Assembly (NCBI GenBank): GCA_964414815.1
Contig: CAYPXY010000011.1
Span: 49,490-113,489 of the forward strand
Direction of reading: 5' to 3'
DNA from: Mariniblastus sp964414815
GTDB lineage: Bacteria; Planctomycetota; Planctomycetia; Pirellulales; Pirellulaceae
Length of the DNA: 64,000 nucleotides
Shown: positions 42,473-50,724 of the stretch, piece by piece
How positions within the stretch are numbered: the stretch's first letter is position 1
Layout of the letters: each line of letters begins with the position of its first letter
Notes under the pieces: generated by a model
Told to the model about the DNA's origin: nothing
The model's input: the letters and a program-made list of their open reading frames with translations, nothing else
The model's database searches: none
Position numbers and translations under genes: made by a program

Positions 42473-45208
42473 ATGGCCAAGTCGGTTGTAAAAAGTAAGG
42501 CGGTTGGAGGAAGCGGAAAGTCCAAAAAGCCAACCAAGAAAGAAAACGTCTTTCACAGCCGGCTGGCGTCGCTGACCTATTCCCAGGCCTGCGGGATGCT
42601 GGGGGACGAAGGGCCGTCACTGATTGCCAAAGGCGCTCAGAAATTCACGATTGAATTGGATCGCGATGTTTATCTGGGAGGCGATCTCTTTCGTGTACGC
42701 GTTGAGGATCCTGAAATCGAAGGGCGGGTCGCGATCGTTACGATGACGTTGATGTCGCAGCGGAACCGGCAATTGCTGATCCATTGCAATCAATGCGAAA
42801 CGCGGTGTCATCATCAGGGGGCCGCTCTGGAATACCTGCTTGAATGTAAAAGTGCGTTTGGCTTTGCCGCGCCGCCGGACGAAACGGTTCCGCTGGAACA
42901 TCTGACCCGAGCCGAGTTGATGCGGCGAGTGTTGGCCGACCGGCAGAAGCGGGCCGACCAGGAAAGCATGCTGGTTCGATCGACTTCTCCCGACAAACCT
43001 TGGGCGGACTATGTCGTGACCAGTCGCAGTTCAGGCCGAACCTATCGAGTCTCCGTGCGAGGTTTTGAAGTGGGCCAGTCGTATTGTAGCTGCCCCGATT
43101 TCCGAACCAATCAGGTTGAAACGTGCAAACACGTGCTTCATGTTCAATCTAAAATCCGAAAAAGGTTCACGGTTAAGGAGCTGGCGAAACCGTACCTGCG
43201 AAAACAACTTTCACTTCGGCTGCGCTATGGTCAGGAGCGTGGCCTGTTGTTCAACCTGCCGCAGCGGACGGACGCCAAAATGCTGGACATCGTCGGCGAT
43301 GCGGCGACGACTCCGATTACCGACGCCAGCGATGCCATCACCCGCATCACGGCACTGGAACAGGCAGGTTATCCGCTGACGATCTATCCGGATGCGGAAG
43401 CGTTTATCCAGCGCGAACTGATTCAGAAACGCCTTCGCACGGAATGCAACGAGATTCGAAAGAACTGCGAGAACCATCCGTTGCGATCCGAGTTGCTCAA
43501 GGCCACCCTATTGCCGTATCAACTGGACGGGATCGCATTCTGCGCCGGTACCGGACGAGCCATTCTGGCGGACGATATGGGGCTGGGAAAAACGATTCAG
43601 GCCATCGGCGTGTCCGAACTTCTTGCCAGGTTGGCCGATATCCGCCGGGTGTTGATCGTTTGCCCCGCTTCTCTCAAAAGCCAATGGAGCAGTGAGATCG
43701 GTCGCTTCAGTGACCGCTCCGTTCAAATCGTACTCGGCAGCGGCCACGAGCGAACCGAACAATATGCCAGCGACACTTTTTTCACGATTTGCAATTACGA
43801 ACAAGTCCTCCGTGATTTGACGGCGATCGAGCAAGTGCCTTGGGATTTGATTGTTCTGGACGAAGGGCAACGTATCAAGAACTGGGAATCGAAGACCAGC
43901 AATGTCATTCGCCAACTTGAAAGTCCCTTTCGATTGATTCTTTCGGGGACGCCTCTGGAGAATCGATTGGGCGAGCTGTTCACGGTTGTAAGATTCGCCG
44001 ACGATCAGTTGCTCGGGCCGGCATACGAGTTCTTCCACAAACATCATGTCGTCGATGAACGGGGGAAAACGGTTTCCTATCGGCGACTGGATCAGTTGCG
44101 GGAGACGTTGCGCCCTGTTCTGCTGCGAAGAACCCGTTCGGAGGTCGCCAAGCAGTTGCCGGAGCGTACCGACGAGGTGGTTCGAATCGCGCCGACCCAG
44201 GAACAGGCAGATATCTGTTATTCGCAAATGCAGATCGTCGCTCAGATTATCAGCAAGCGATACATGACCGAGATGGATTTGCTGCGGATGCAAAAGGCGC
44301 TTCTGCTCGCGCGAATGGCCTGCGACAGCACCTACCTGATCGATCAGGAAGAACCCGAGTACAGCAGCAAGCTCGAGCGACTGAACGAACTGCTGGAGGG
44401 GCTGCTCGAAGACCCCAGCCGCAAGATCGTGATCTTCAGCGAGTGGAGGCGAATGCTGGACCGGATCGAATTGAGGCTCGAACAGTTTGGCTCCGAGTGG
44501 GTTCGGCTTGACGGTCAGGTGCCCCAGAAACGTCGCGGCGAGATTGTCGCTCGCTTCCAGAACGATCCCGATTGTCGTGCCATCTTGATGACCAACGCAG
44601 GGTCGACCGGCTTGAATTTGCAAGCGGCCAATACCGTGATCAATGTCGACCTGCCTTGGAACCCCGCGATCCTGGAACAGCGAATTGCTCGTGCGTATCG
44701 GATGGGGCAGAAGCAGCCGGTTCATATTTACAAGCTGGTGACGACCGGCGAGACGATCGAGGAACGGATGCTGGAAACGTTGGCCACGAAGCAGGATTTG
44801 GCCAACGCAGCTCTGGAAATGGAAAGCGACGTTTGCGAAGTCCAGATGCAAAGCGGGATGGAGGATCTGAAGAAGCGGCTTGAAGTCATTCTGGCTCCGA
44901 AAGCGGGCTTGATTGACAAGAGCCAGCAGTTGAAAGTAGAAGCCGAGACTCAGCTTCTGACTCAGCGCCGGGAACGGGTTTCCGAAGCCAGTGGGCAACT
45001 TGTAACGGCGGCTCTGAGTTTGGCTGGTCAGTTGATTTCGACGGGGGAAGATCGCCCAACCGATCCGGGCGTGGTTCAATCGCTGACCGAAAAGCTTTCG
45101 CAATGCGTGGAAAAGGACGAGCAAGGTCGTCCGCAACTGAAGATCACACTACCCGATCAATCAGCCCTCCGCAGTTTGGCAGAAACGCTGGCGAAGCTGT
45201 TGCAGTAG
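42473..45208 (+). CDS. SWIM zinc-finger SNF2-family helicase
   Basis: A 911-residue DNA translocase. Its SWIM zinc finger CxC...CxH is at Cys-205, Cys-207, Cys-218 and His-220 (SYCSCPDF and TCKHVLH). A second Cys/His cluster (CNQCETRCHH, about 105-114) precedes it. Helicase motifs are I LADDMGLGKTIQA, II VLDEGQRIKNW (DEGQ form), III ILSGTPLENRLGE, V TNAGSTGLNLQAANTVI and VI EQRIARAYRMGQKQ. The C-terminal 130 residues are helical. Such proteins remodel protein-DNA complexes, and some belong to repair or defence loci. It is a single rightward gene with accessory DNA downstream. Confidence 0.93.
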   Translation: MAKSVVKSKAVGGSGKSKKPTKKENVFHSRLASLTYSQACGMLGDEGPSLIAKGAQKFTIELDRDVYLGGDLFRVRVEDPEIEGRVAIVTMTLMSQRNRQLLIHCNQCETRCHHQGAALEYLLECKSAFGFAAPPDETVPLEHLTRAELMRRVLADRQKRADQESMLVRSTSPDKPWADYVVTSRSSGRTYRVSVRGFEVGQSYCSCPDFRTNQVETCKHVLHVQSKIRKRFTVKELAKPYLRKQLSLRLRYGQERGLLFNLPQRTDAKMLDIVGDAATTPITDASDAITRITALEQAGYPLTIYPDAEAFIQRELIQKRLRTECNEIRKNCENHPLRSELLKATLLPYQLDGIAFCAGTGRAILADDMGLGKTIQAIGVSELLARLADIRRVLIVCPASLKSQWSSEIGRFSDRSVQIVLGSGHERTEQYASDTFFTICNYEQVLRDLTAIEQVPWDLIVLDEGQRIKNWESKTSNVIRQLESPFRLILSGTPLENRLGELFTVVRFADDQLLGPAYEFFHKHHVVDERGKTVSYRRLDQLRETLRPVLLRRTRSEVAKQLPERTDEVVRIAPTQEQADICYSQMQIVAQIISKRYMTEMDLLRMQKALLLARMACDSTYLIDQEEPEYSSKLERLNELLEGLLEDPSRKIVIFSEWRRMLDRIELRLEQFGSEWVRLDGQVPQKRRGEIVARFQNDPDCRAILMTNAGSTGLNLQAANTVINVDLPWNPAILEQRIARAYRMGQKQPVHIYKLVTTGETIEERMLETLATKQDLANAALEMESDVCEVQMQSGMEDLKKRLEVILAPKAGLIDKSQQLKVEAETQLLTQRRERVSEASGQLVTAALSLAGQLISTGEDRPTDPGVVQSLTEKLSQCVEKDEQGRPQLKITLPDQSALRSLAETLAKLLQ

Positions 45209-45221
45209 AAAGATGCCTATA

Positions 45222-45242
45222 GACAAGCGACAAGCGACAAGC
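45222..45242. repeat. Heptamer array (GACAAGC)3
   Basis: Three perfect 7-bp units 14 bp after the SNF2-family stop codon, again a heptamer but with a different unit sequence from those near 34.4, 36.6, 38.1 and 55.3 kb. Confidence 0.9.
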
Positions 45243-45291
45243 CAATCAAATCAGAACTGTCCCCGTAAAGGCTGTGAGTGTTTGACGAGGC

Positions 45292-45370
45292 CGTCCCGTT
45301 AGGGACAAAATGTTGGTAGCCAACGACGCCAAATGCAAGCGCCCGTCCCGTTAGGGACGAGATGTCGGTA
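45292..45370. repeat. Paired GTCCCGTTAGGGAC palindromic repeats
   Basis: Two imperfect 27-bp direct repeats (45292-45318 and 45344-45370; 23 of 27 or better), each beginning CGTCCCGTTAGGGAC, a 5-bp GTCCC/GGGAC hairpin with a GTTA loop, followed by GATGTCGGTA-like sequence. Paired palindromes like these are typical of REP elements moved by RAYT-type transposases; no transposase is in view. Confidence 0.8.
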
Positions 45371-45388
45371 TGAACTGTAACTGCAACC

Positions 45389-46402
45389 TCATTGTCGTTC
45401 AACCATTCGCCGAACAGATGGATTCGACGAGCCGTAGCTGACGACTACGATGTCGAGGCCGGAGTTGGTGTGTAGGTTCAACGCTCGTTCGATCGCTGCG
45501 ATGATCCAATCGGTATCGTTGCCAAACGCTCCGCCACCCAAAAGCGTGAGAAACAACTTGTTACAACCGGCTTTTGCTCGATTCAGAATGGCCGCGCAAA
45601 TGGTTGCTTCGTAGGCTGCTTCAAGAATCAGTTTCGCGAAATCCGCCCAAAGTTCCGGTGGATGGGCTGAATAAGCCACTGGCAAGGCGGAGCAATAAGC
45701 TTGTGACACCGTGTGCTTGCAACCTTCCAAAGTTACCTGCGTATTCCATTGCAGGCCAATTCGCAAACGTCCTCGCAATTCATTCAGTTCGTCTTCATTT
45801 GATTTCCGCAGCCGATTCCGAATTTCGATCAGTCCGCGTTCCGAAGCCAGTGCGTACCCATTTCGCATTTCCCAAAGCTGCCCATCCGTATTTCCCATCG
45901 CCAATCCGAGATCGGCAAGGCAATCAATTTGTTTCGAGGCGGTTTGACCGATCTGATCGCCGACAGGCACGAAATAATTTCGATAAATCGTTCCTGCTCC
46001 TGCCGCAATCGCACAAGCCGGCCCTTGCGTTGCGTCGAACTCATAAATCCCGACGCCTTCTTCTGGAGTTCGGGCTGGCGAGACCATTTCCAGCAAATTG
46101 AACTGGGAAGCAACTTGAAACAGCGCTCCGGCATTGGCTTCATCCGCATGAAGCCGCTGCACATCCGCCACAACCTCGCGCACCAAAATCGGTTTTCCCT
46201 GACGCACCAAAGTCGAATCCGCATCGCGAACTGCGGCTACCTGCTGTCGCAATTCCGCCAGCGAAGGGATTTCCAATTCGCCGAACACAAACCTCGCACC
46301 ATTAAACCGCGACACTAACAGATTCCCCTCAACAACCAGATTCGCGCGCAATTGGGTAGGAGACTCCTCGCGAAATCCGGTCAGTTTTTCAAACCAGGTC
46401 AT
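45389..46402 (-). CDS. Uncharacterised protein with GGGAFGN C-terminal motif
   Basis: A 337-residue soluble protein. Residues about 75-160 carry a patch AGALFQVASQFNLLEMVSP and GPACAIAAGAGTIYRNYF. The C-terminal 110 residues read VSQAYCSALPVAYS, LILEAAYEATICAA and LFLTLLGGGAFGNDTDWI, then LDIVVVSYGS. The strand-Gly-rich-loop-helix pattern of the end resembles a macrodomain-like (ADP-ribose-binding) fold, but the match is only by eye. No signal peptide or membrane helix. It is a solitary leftward gene at the edge of accessory DNA. Function is unknown. Confidence 0.65.
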   Translation of the reverse strand: MTWFEKLTGFREESPTQLRANLVVEGNLLVSRFNGARFVFGELEIPSLAELRQQVAAVRDADSTLVRQGKPILVREVVADVQRLHADEANAGALFQVASQFNLLEMVSPARTPEEGVGIYEFDATQGPACAIAAGAGTIYRNYFVPVGDQIGQTASKQIDCLADLGLAMGNTDGQLWEMRNGYALASERGLIEIRNRLRKSNEDELNELRGRLRIGLQWNTQVTLEGCKHTVSQAYCSALPVAYSAHPPELWADFAKLILEAAYEATICAAILNRAKAGCNKLFLTLLGGGAFGNDTDWIIAAIERALNLHTNSGLDIVVVSYGSSNPSVRRMVERQ

Positions 46403-46513
46403 GTGTAGTCAAAATGTTCTGAAACAACTACCAACGAATTAACCGACCGAGTTTTTGAAACTTTCAGTTCATTCGGGCAAATGAATTTCTAATCGCCAGA
46501 ATCTATGGGATGC

Positions 46514-47113
46514 CTATGACAGTCCAAGGTTGAAGCTGAGACCACCGAGAAACGATTGTGGTAGTTGAATGTGCAGCTGCTGAGAGCCTTCGGGAATCAA
46601 TTTGGCAACTTCGTCTTGTCCCATGACAATCCGAAACCACTGTTCTCGATCGGTCATAACACGATATTGCCTCTCATCTGATGCGCCAGCCAGGTATGGA
46701 AGATATATGTGAATCGGGTGAGCGCCTTCTGCTTTGCATCCGATTCGATCAACTCGACCTGTACGCTGCTCAATTTTGCTTGGATTCCAGTGCAAATCAT
46801 GGTGGATAATGTGGCGACAGTAACGATGGAGGTCAACTCCTTCGCTCATTACTTCACTGCAAATAAAAATGTCAGGAAAGAAAGGAGTGTTAAAAGTTTG
46901 CATAAGTCGAAAGCGAGCATTTCTTTCCGTTTCGCCTGTTGCAATCCGCACATTTGCTAACGAACTCTGATTTTGATTGGAAGCGATTGGGTCTTCATCA
47001 TTACGGACACGGACAGCCCCAGTTTGTGTCTGATTGACTGATTCAATGAGCTTCATACGCTCATCGAGCGTACATCGATTAAGCCACGCGCCTACAATGG
47101 TGCTGGTGGACGC
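46514..47113 (-). pseudogene. Remnant of helicase C-terminal domain
   Basis: The frame is open from 47113 to 46514, but its first ATG is at 47056, and the conserved-looking sequence (IVGAWLNRCTLDER) continues upstream of it with no start codon. The protein holds only the second half of an SF2/SNF2 helicase: DIFICSEVMSEGVDLH (motif V), IHHDLHWNPSKIEQRTGRVDRIG (motifs Va-VI, split by a few residues), then a C-terminal tail. The ATP-binding half is absent. It overlaps the end of the 47092-47643 gene in another frame. This is best read as the fossil of a larger helicase gene after an internal deletion. Confidence 0.75.
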
Positions 47114-47643
47114 TTACATTTGTGCAACAAAGGCTCGATGCTTTCTTGTGCCCGATCCTTTGCCCAAGCATCTACCAATCCTCTGCCTTCTGAGCCAAGG
47201 CGGAAATGCACGTCGACCAAACCCAGATGGATTGCCAATCGTTTGTACACACCGTGAAATCCAAAGATTCGTGGGGTTTTCAGGTAGCTTCGACTATCCA
47301 AATAGCCATTCCCACGATCTGAAACAGCACGGCGAGCCATTTGTGTACCGGGTACTCCCCGCAATTTACCTTCGTTGTCCGCGCATACCAGAGCTTCAAC
47401 AACCATCCATTCCCAAATCAAAAATGGTGGGCAATCAGGTTGCTCGGGATTAATGTCGAGTTTCTCTGTAACCTGCGCACCGACTGTTATGGCAGTCAAA
47501 AACCGGATTCTTTGCATCCGTTCACGAACGGCAGGAACTAGTTTGGTCGCGAGTTGATCCGCAATTTGATACAACCCCAACGGATCAAGCGTTCCCTCGC
47601 TACTTGAAGATGGATCGTATGCTGAAAGCGTTGGTATCTGCAT
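47092..47643 (-). CDS. Truncated protein of broken helicase locus
   Basis: 183 residues starting MQIPTLSAYDPSSSSEGTLD, including a conserved-looking core (LYQIADQLATKLVPAVRERM, FLIWEWMVVEAL and a Tyr/Arg/Gly-rich segment). Soluble. I do not recognise the family; the arrangement before a helicase resembles multi-gene defence loci. The last ten residues (RPPAPL) look like read-through into a junction with the helicase remnant, so the C terminus is probably missing. The N terminus appears intact. Confidence 0.55.
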   Translation of the reverse strand: MQIPTLSAYDPSSSSEGTLDPLGLYQIADQLATKLVPAVRERMQRIRFLTAITVGAQVTEKLDINPEQPDCPPFLIWEWMVVEALVCADNEGKLRGVPGTQMARRAVSDRGNGYLDSRSYLKTPRIFGFHGVYKRLAIHLGLVDVHFRLGSEGRGLVDAWAKDRAQESIEPLLHKCKRPPAPL

Positions 47644-47736
47644 GATAGTTCCAAGTACTAGAAAATAGGAGAATTAAGAAAACGGTAGTGTCGCATGAAA
47701 ATAAGGATTCTAACAGCAATTGTTCGTAGAAACATT

Positions 47737-48360
47737 CTACTCATCGAACGCTTCTTGTTCATTGCTGTCCCTATCGATCTCATTATCTTCAAAAACATGG
47801 CAGTAAAGAACCGTTCCGCTTCCGTTTTCCTCAAACCAAAAGCCGACCTCGTCTTCGCCATAGTCAAATCGTAAATCGTCGGTTACCAGTTCTTCGATTT
47901 GACCAACTTGGTGTCCGGTTAGCTCGTGTTTATCAGGACGCGAGACCCAGAATTCCCCATACCCTCGTGTGTCGAACTTCAACCAGAAACAGCCATAAAG
48001 GTCTGCCAGATCGATCAGTCGCATTTCAGCATCCACAAGGACTCTACCGAGTACTTGTCGGCCAAGATTGAAAGTAACGACGTATTCTGCATTGCGCGAT
48101 TCGGCAGGATTGTATTTCTGCATTTCGAGAAACAACTTCAAGTCCTTTCGGCGACCGTCCATCGAGAGATACACCGCCGACATTTGTACGATATTGACCG
48201 TTCCCTCCAGTAGCAATTCGGCTTCGTTGTCCCGCAACGCAGGTTCAACGTACTTACTTGCAGACAGGTTTTCCAGATGCTCTCGAAACAACGCCAGCTT
48301 GTCAGCGCGAGCTGCTGCGCGAAATTCTCGTTCCCACCTTTTTATCAGGTTTGCAGCCAT
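47737..48360 (-). CDS. Hypothetical acidic protein
   Basis: 207 residues from the ATG at 48360 (MAANLIKRWEREFRAAARAD), preceded by AAAGG at 7 bases; the frame extends further upstream but without conserved character. The N-terminal 40 residues are helical and basic, the middle is mixed, and the end is strongly acidic (DNEIDRDSNEQEAFDE). No family was recognised. It lies alone 93 bp upstream of the broken helicase locus and may belong to it. Confidence 0.55.
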   Translation of the reverse strand: MAANLIKRWEREFRAAARADKLALFREHLENLSASKYVEPALRDNEAELLLEGTVNIVQMSAVYLSMDGRRKDLKLFLEMQKYNPAESRNAEYVVTFNLGRQVLGRVLVDAEMRLIDLADLYGCFWLKFDTRGYGEFWVSRPDKHELTGHQVGQIEELVTDDLRFDYGEDEVGFWFEENGSGTVLYCHVFEDNEIDRDSNEQEAFDE

Positions 48361-48839
48361 TTTTGGACCTTTCTGATGAGCTCCCCATGAATTCCCCTTG
48401 TTCTTTGCCGGCAAACTGGGCCGTATGCTTGCTCGTCGCTGGTAAAAGAATTGGCGATTCAGACAGCCTATCGTGCCGACGTGAGTCGATAGTTTCCGCG
48501 CAAGCATTGAATAATACTCCACTTTAATTGATCTGTACAAAATTACAATAAGGGGAAGAAAATAGGGGTGTGAAAATAAATATTTTTGTCCTGCAGCTCC
48601 CCTCGTGCGTCGGCTCGGATTCGCGGCAGGAACCTGAGAGATCAACGGCCGAAGTTCGTGGGTCGTGATGCTACGTTGGGAGCGATCCTTTGAATCACTC
48701 GCCGCGAGGTGCTAAAATGAAACCAGTCGCAGATGTCGAATTCGGAGAAGGACAGCCGATGGCAATAAAACGTTTGTTAACTCCGGTAGCGCACGCGGCA
48801 GAGTTGACCTGCGTCAAACTATTTTAAGGGGGAACTCAA

Positions 48840-49118
48840 ATGATCAAAGCCATTTTTCGCAATGGGCGAATCGAACCATCCGAACCCATTGATTTGCCGG
48901 AAGGGACAGAGTTGTACGTCGAATACGTTCCCGTTTCGGAGAAAATTGGATTGGATGAATCGAGTTGGCGCGATGACGAAGAGGCTCGCGCCGACTGGTC
49001 TGCTTGGTTGAAAACGATCGACCCGGTCGAATTTACAGAAAGAGGAAAGTTTGAAGAATCGTTCGAGCGATTCAACAAGCAGGTTGTTCGTGAACGAATG
49101 CTGGATGAAGAACAATGA
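48840..49118 (+). CDS. Antitoxin of PIN toxin-antitoxin pair
   Basis: 92 residues. The first 35 (IKAIFRNGRIEPSEPIDLPEGTEL) form the AbrB/AF2212-like (DUF104) antitoxin fold: a short beta-strand N terminus with the PxxxxxLPEG motif. The acidic, Trp/Arg-containing C terminus probably wraps the toxin. It overlaps the toxin start by 4 bp (ATGA). The start has GGGGG about 6 bases upstream. Confidence 0.82.
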   Translation: MIKAIFRNGRIEPSEPIDLPEGTELYVEYVPVSEKIGLDESSWRDDEEARADWSAWLKTIDPVEFTERGKFEESFERFNKQVVRERMLDEEQ

Positions 49119-49531
49119 GAAGATACCTTCTTGACACCAAGCCGGCTCAGCAGTTCCTAAACAATATTGACCGAGTTCGCACACGAGTCGATGAAGCCAG
49201 ATTACTTGGTTGCCGCGTGGGAATTTGCACTCCAGTCTTGGGTGAACTTTGGTCTGGCGTTGAAGGTAGCAATAACCGGGAAAAGAATTTGCAACGCCTC
49301 TCACACGGATTATCAAGATTGATTCTATGGCCATTTGACCAGAAAGCGGCTGAGGAGTTTGGACGGATATTTATCCAGCTCAAACGGATGGACCGACCCA
49401 TGCAGCAGATCGACATTCAAATCGCTGCCGTTGCACTGTCGCTGGGAAACTGCACTGTAGTCTCCGGTGACAGTGATCTCGTGGCCGTACCAGATTTAAT
49501 GGTAGAGGATTGGTCTGAGGAGCAACATTGA
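49115..49531 (+). CDS. PIN-domain toxin (VapC-like)
   Basis: 138-residue PIN-domain ribonuclease. The first catalytic Asp is in RRYLLDTKPAQQF (normally LLDTNxxx), the Glu in PVLGELWSGVE, and acidic residues at QQIDIQIAAVAL and VVSGDSDLVAV complete the metal site. VapC toxins cleave tRNA or rRNA when their antitoxin is degraded. It is the second gene of the pair, with 4-bp overlap. Lys-Pro after the first Asp departs from the consensus Asn, but the acidic tetrad looks complete. Confidence 0.87.
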   Translation: MRRYLLDTKPAQQFLNNIDRVRTRVDEARLLGCRVGICTPVLGELWSGVEGSNNREKNLQRLSHGLSRLILWPFDQKAAEEFGRIFIQLKRMDRPMQQIDIQIAAVALSLGNCTVVSGDSDLVAVPDLMVEDWSEEQH

Positions 49532-49587
49532 ATTAGTGTTCCTCCTTAATTCTTTGCCTCACTCAGGAAGTCCAGTTTAGACCTGCA

Positions 49588-50274
49588 TCAGATCGAATCG
49601 GGCAGATGAATATTATTGACTTGCAGCCAGTGCATCGCAGTCTGATCCTCGGATTTACGGAAGGGACGCGATAGACCGATGCTTACGAGAACTTGTGGTT
49701 CGGATTGAAGACGTGCGGCAAATGTTTCTACTGTGTTGCGGTTGACGGTGATGTGGTCGGCTTCGTAGAACCGGATATCGGTCAACGGTACATTCAACAG
49801 CTGGCCGGCGTCCTGCATCAAAACCCGGACGGCATCGCGATCATAATTTCGAGTCACGGTCAACTTCACGCGGCGCGCCCAATAACAACCCAGGGAACCG
49901 ATCCCATGTCGTTCCGGAAGCGCGCAAGTACTGCCCAGTCGCTGCAAGGGGGCTCCAAATACCTTGTCCAGAGAATCATAAGCCGAATCAGCATTCCATT
50001 TCCAGAATTCTGACTCGTTGAGTTTGCCTTTGTGCTGGACAACGTTTCGATCAAAGAACTGGTCTTCGATTTCAGGAACCTTTCCAACAAATCGTGTTGC
50101 TCCCAAATCAAGTATCGCTCCCAATGAAAAAGGTCCGCCGTAGCGTTCCAGCAATTCGACCGGCAATGGAGTTTCAAGTACCGGCCGAATCGGTCGTCGA
50201 GAGTGAATCTCCAGGCCGGCGGCACAGAAGAAACCGGGCTTCATGCGTGTCAGATGGTTGACGACAATTTCCAT
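49588..50274 (-). CDS. Dual OB-fold domain protein, DUF488-associated
   Basis: 228 residues. The N terminus MEIVVNHLTRMKPGFFCAAG followed by SRRPIRPV resembles the dual-OB family (usual form: a start-strand, KPGGRCVAG and WIRPV), which I recall as DUF488 neighbours in proposed nucleic-acid-modification systems. The rest is mixed alpha/beta (ARRVKLTVTRNYDRDAVRVL, LNVPLTDIRFYEADHITV). It is the last gene of the leftward trio, 9 bp after a DUF488 gene. Function is inferred from association only. Confidence 0.65.
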   Translation of the reverse strand: MEIVVNHLTRMKPGFFCAAGLEIHSRRPIRPVLETPLPVELLERYGGPFSLGAILDLGATRFVGKVPEIEDQFFDRNVVQHKGKLNESEFWKWNADSAYDSLDKVFGAPLQRLGSTCALPERHGIGSLGCYWARRVKLTVTRNYDRDAVRVLMQDAGQLLNVPLTDIRFYEADHITVNRNTVETFAARLQSEPQVLVSIGLSRPFRKSEDQTAMHWLQVNNIHLPDSI

Positions 50275-50283
50275 CGAATCAGA

Positions 50284-50724
50284 CTACAGATGAATTCCGC
50301 GAACTCCCTTCCAGTGCCGTTGTAGATACTCTACGACCAGGCGGCGATGACAATGTTCGGCTGTTAATTCGCTGCACAATAATACACTCGGTACTTGCTC
50401 AAACGATTTGGCGTCCAGTTTGTGTTCAACCTGCCGCGACTCCAGCAGTGCGAGGAAATCCCGCTCATAGGTATCCCACGAACCTTTTTCTTTTTTGTAG
50501 TTGTCGAGCATTTCCTGTGTCGGGGCTAGCAGCGGTTCATGCTCGTACCTCGCCTCACAGATTTCCCGCAAGAAAAACTCCAGGTCGTCTCGTTTGGCAT
50601 AAGCCGCCAACTGGGAGGTGTTATTCAAGCGAACGTCCACCAGCCGTTTGACGCCTGCTTGTTTCAGCTTTCCGAAGAATTCGGCGGCAGGTGTTTTGGT
50701 AAAACCGATAGTAAAGATTTCCAT
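50284..50724 (-). CDS. DUF488 family protein
   Basis: 146 residues with DUF488 signatures: the start MEIFTIGFTKTPAAEFF, LVDVRLNNTSQLAAYAK (Asp-Val-Arg motif) and LLCSELTAEHCHRRLVVEYL (the Cys/Glu/Cys/His-Arg motif of the family). The family is of unsure activity; a nucleic-acid or nucleotide modification role has been proposed. It is a short form, about 40 residues smaller than its upstream paralogue. The start is inside the upstream gene, overlapping by 61 bp in a different frame. Confidence 0.85.
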   Translation of the reverse strand: MEIFTIGFTKTPAAEFFGKLKQAGVKRLVDVRLNNTSQLAAYAKRDDLEFFLREICEARYEHEPLLAPTQEMLDNYKKEKGSWDTYERDFLALLESRQVEHKLDAKSFEQVPSVLLCSELTAEHCHRRLVVEYLQRHWKGVRGIHL

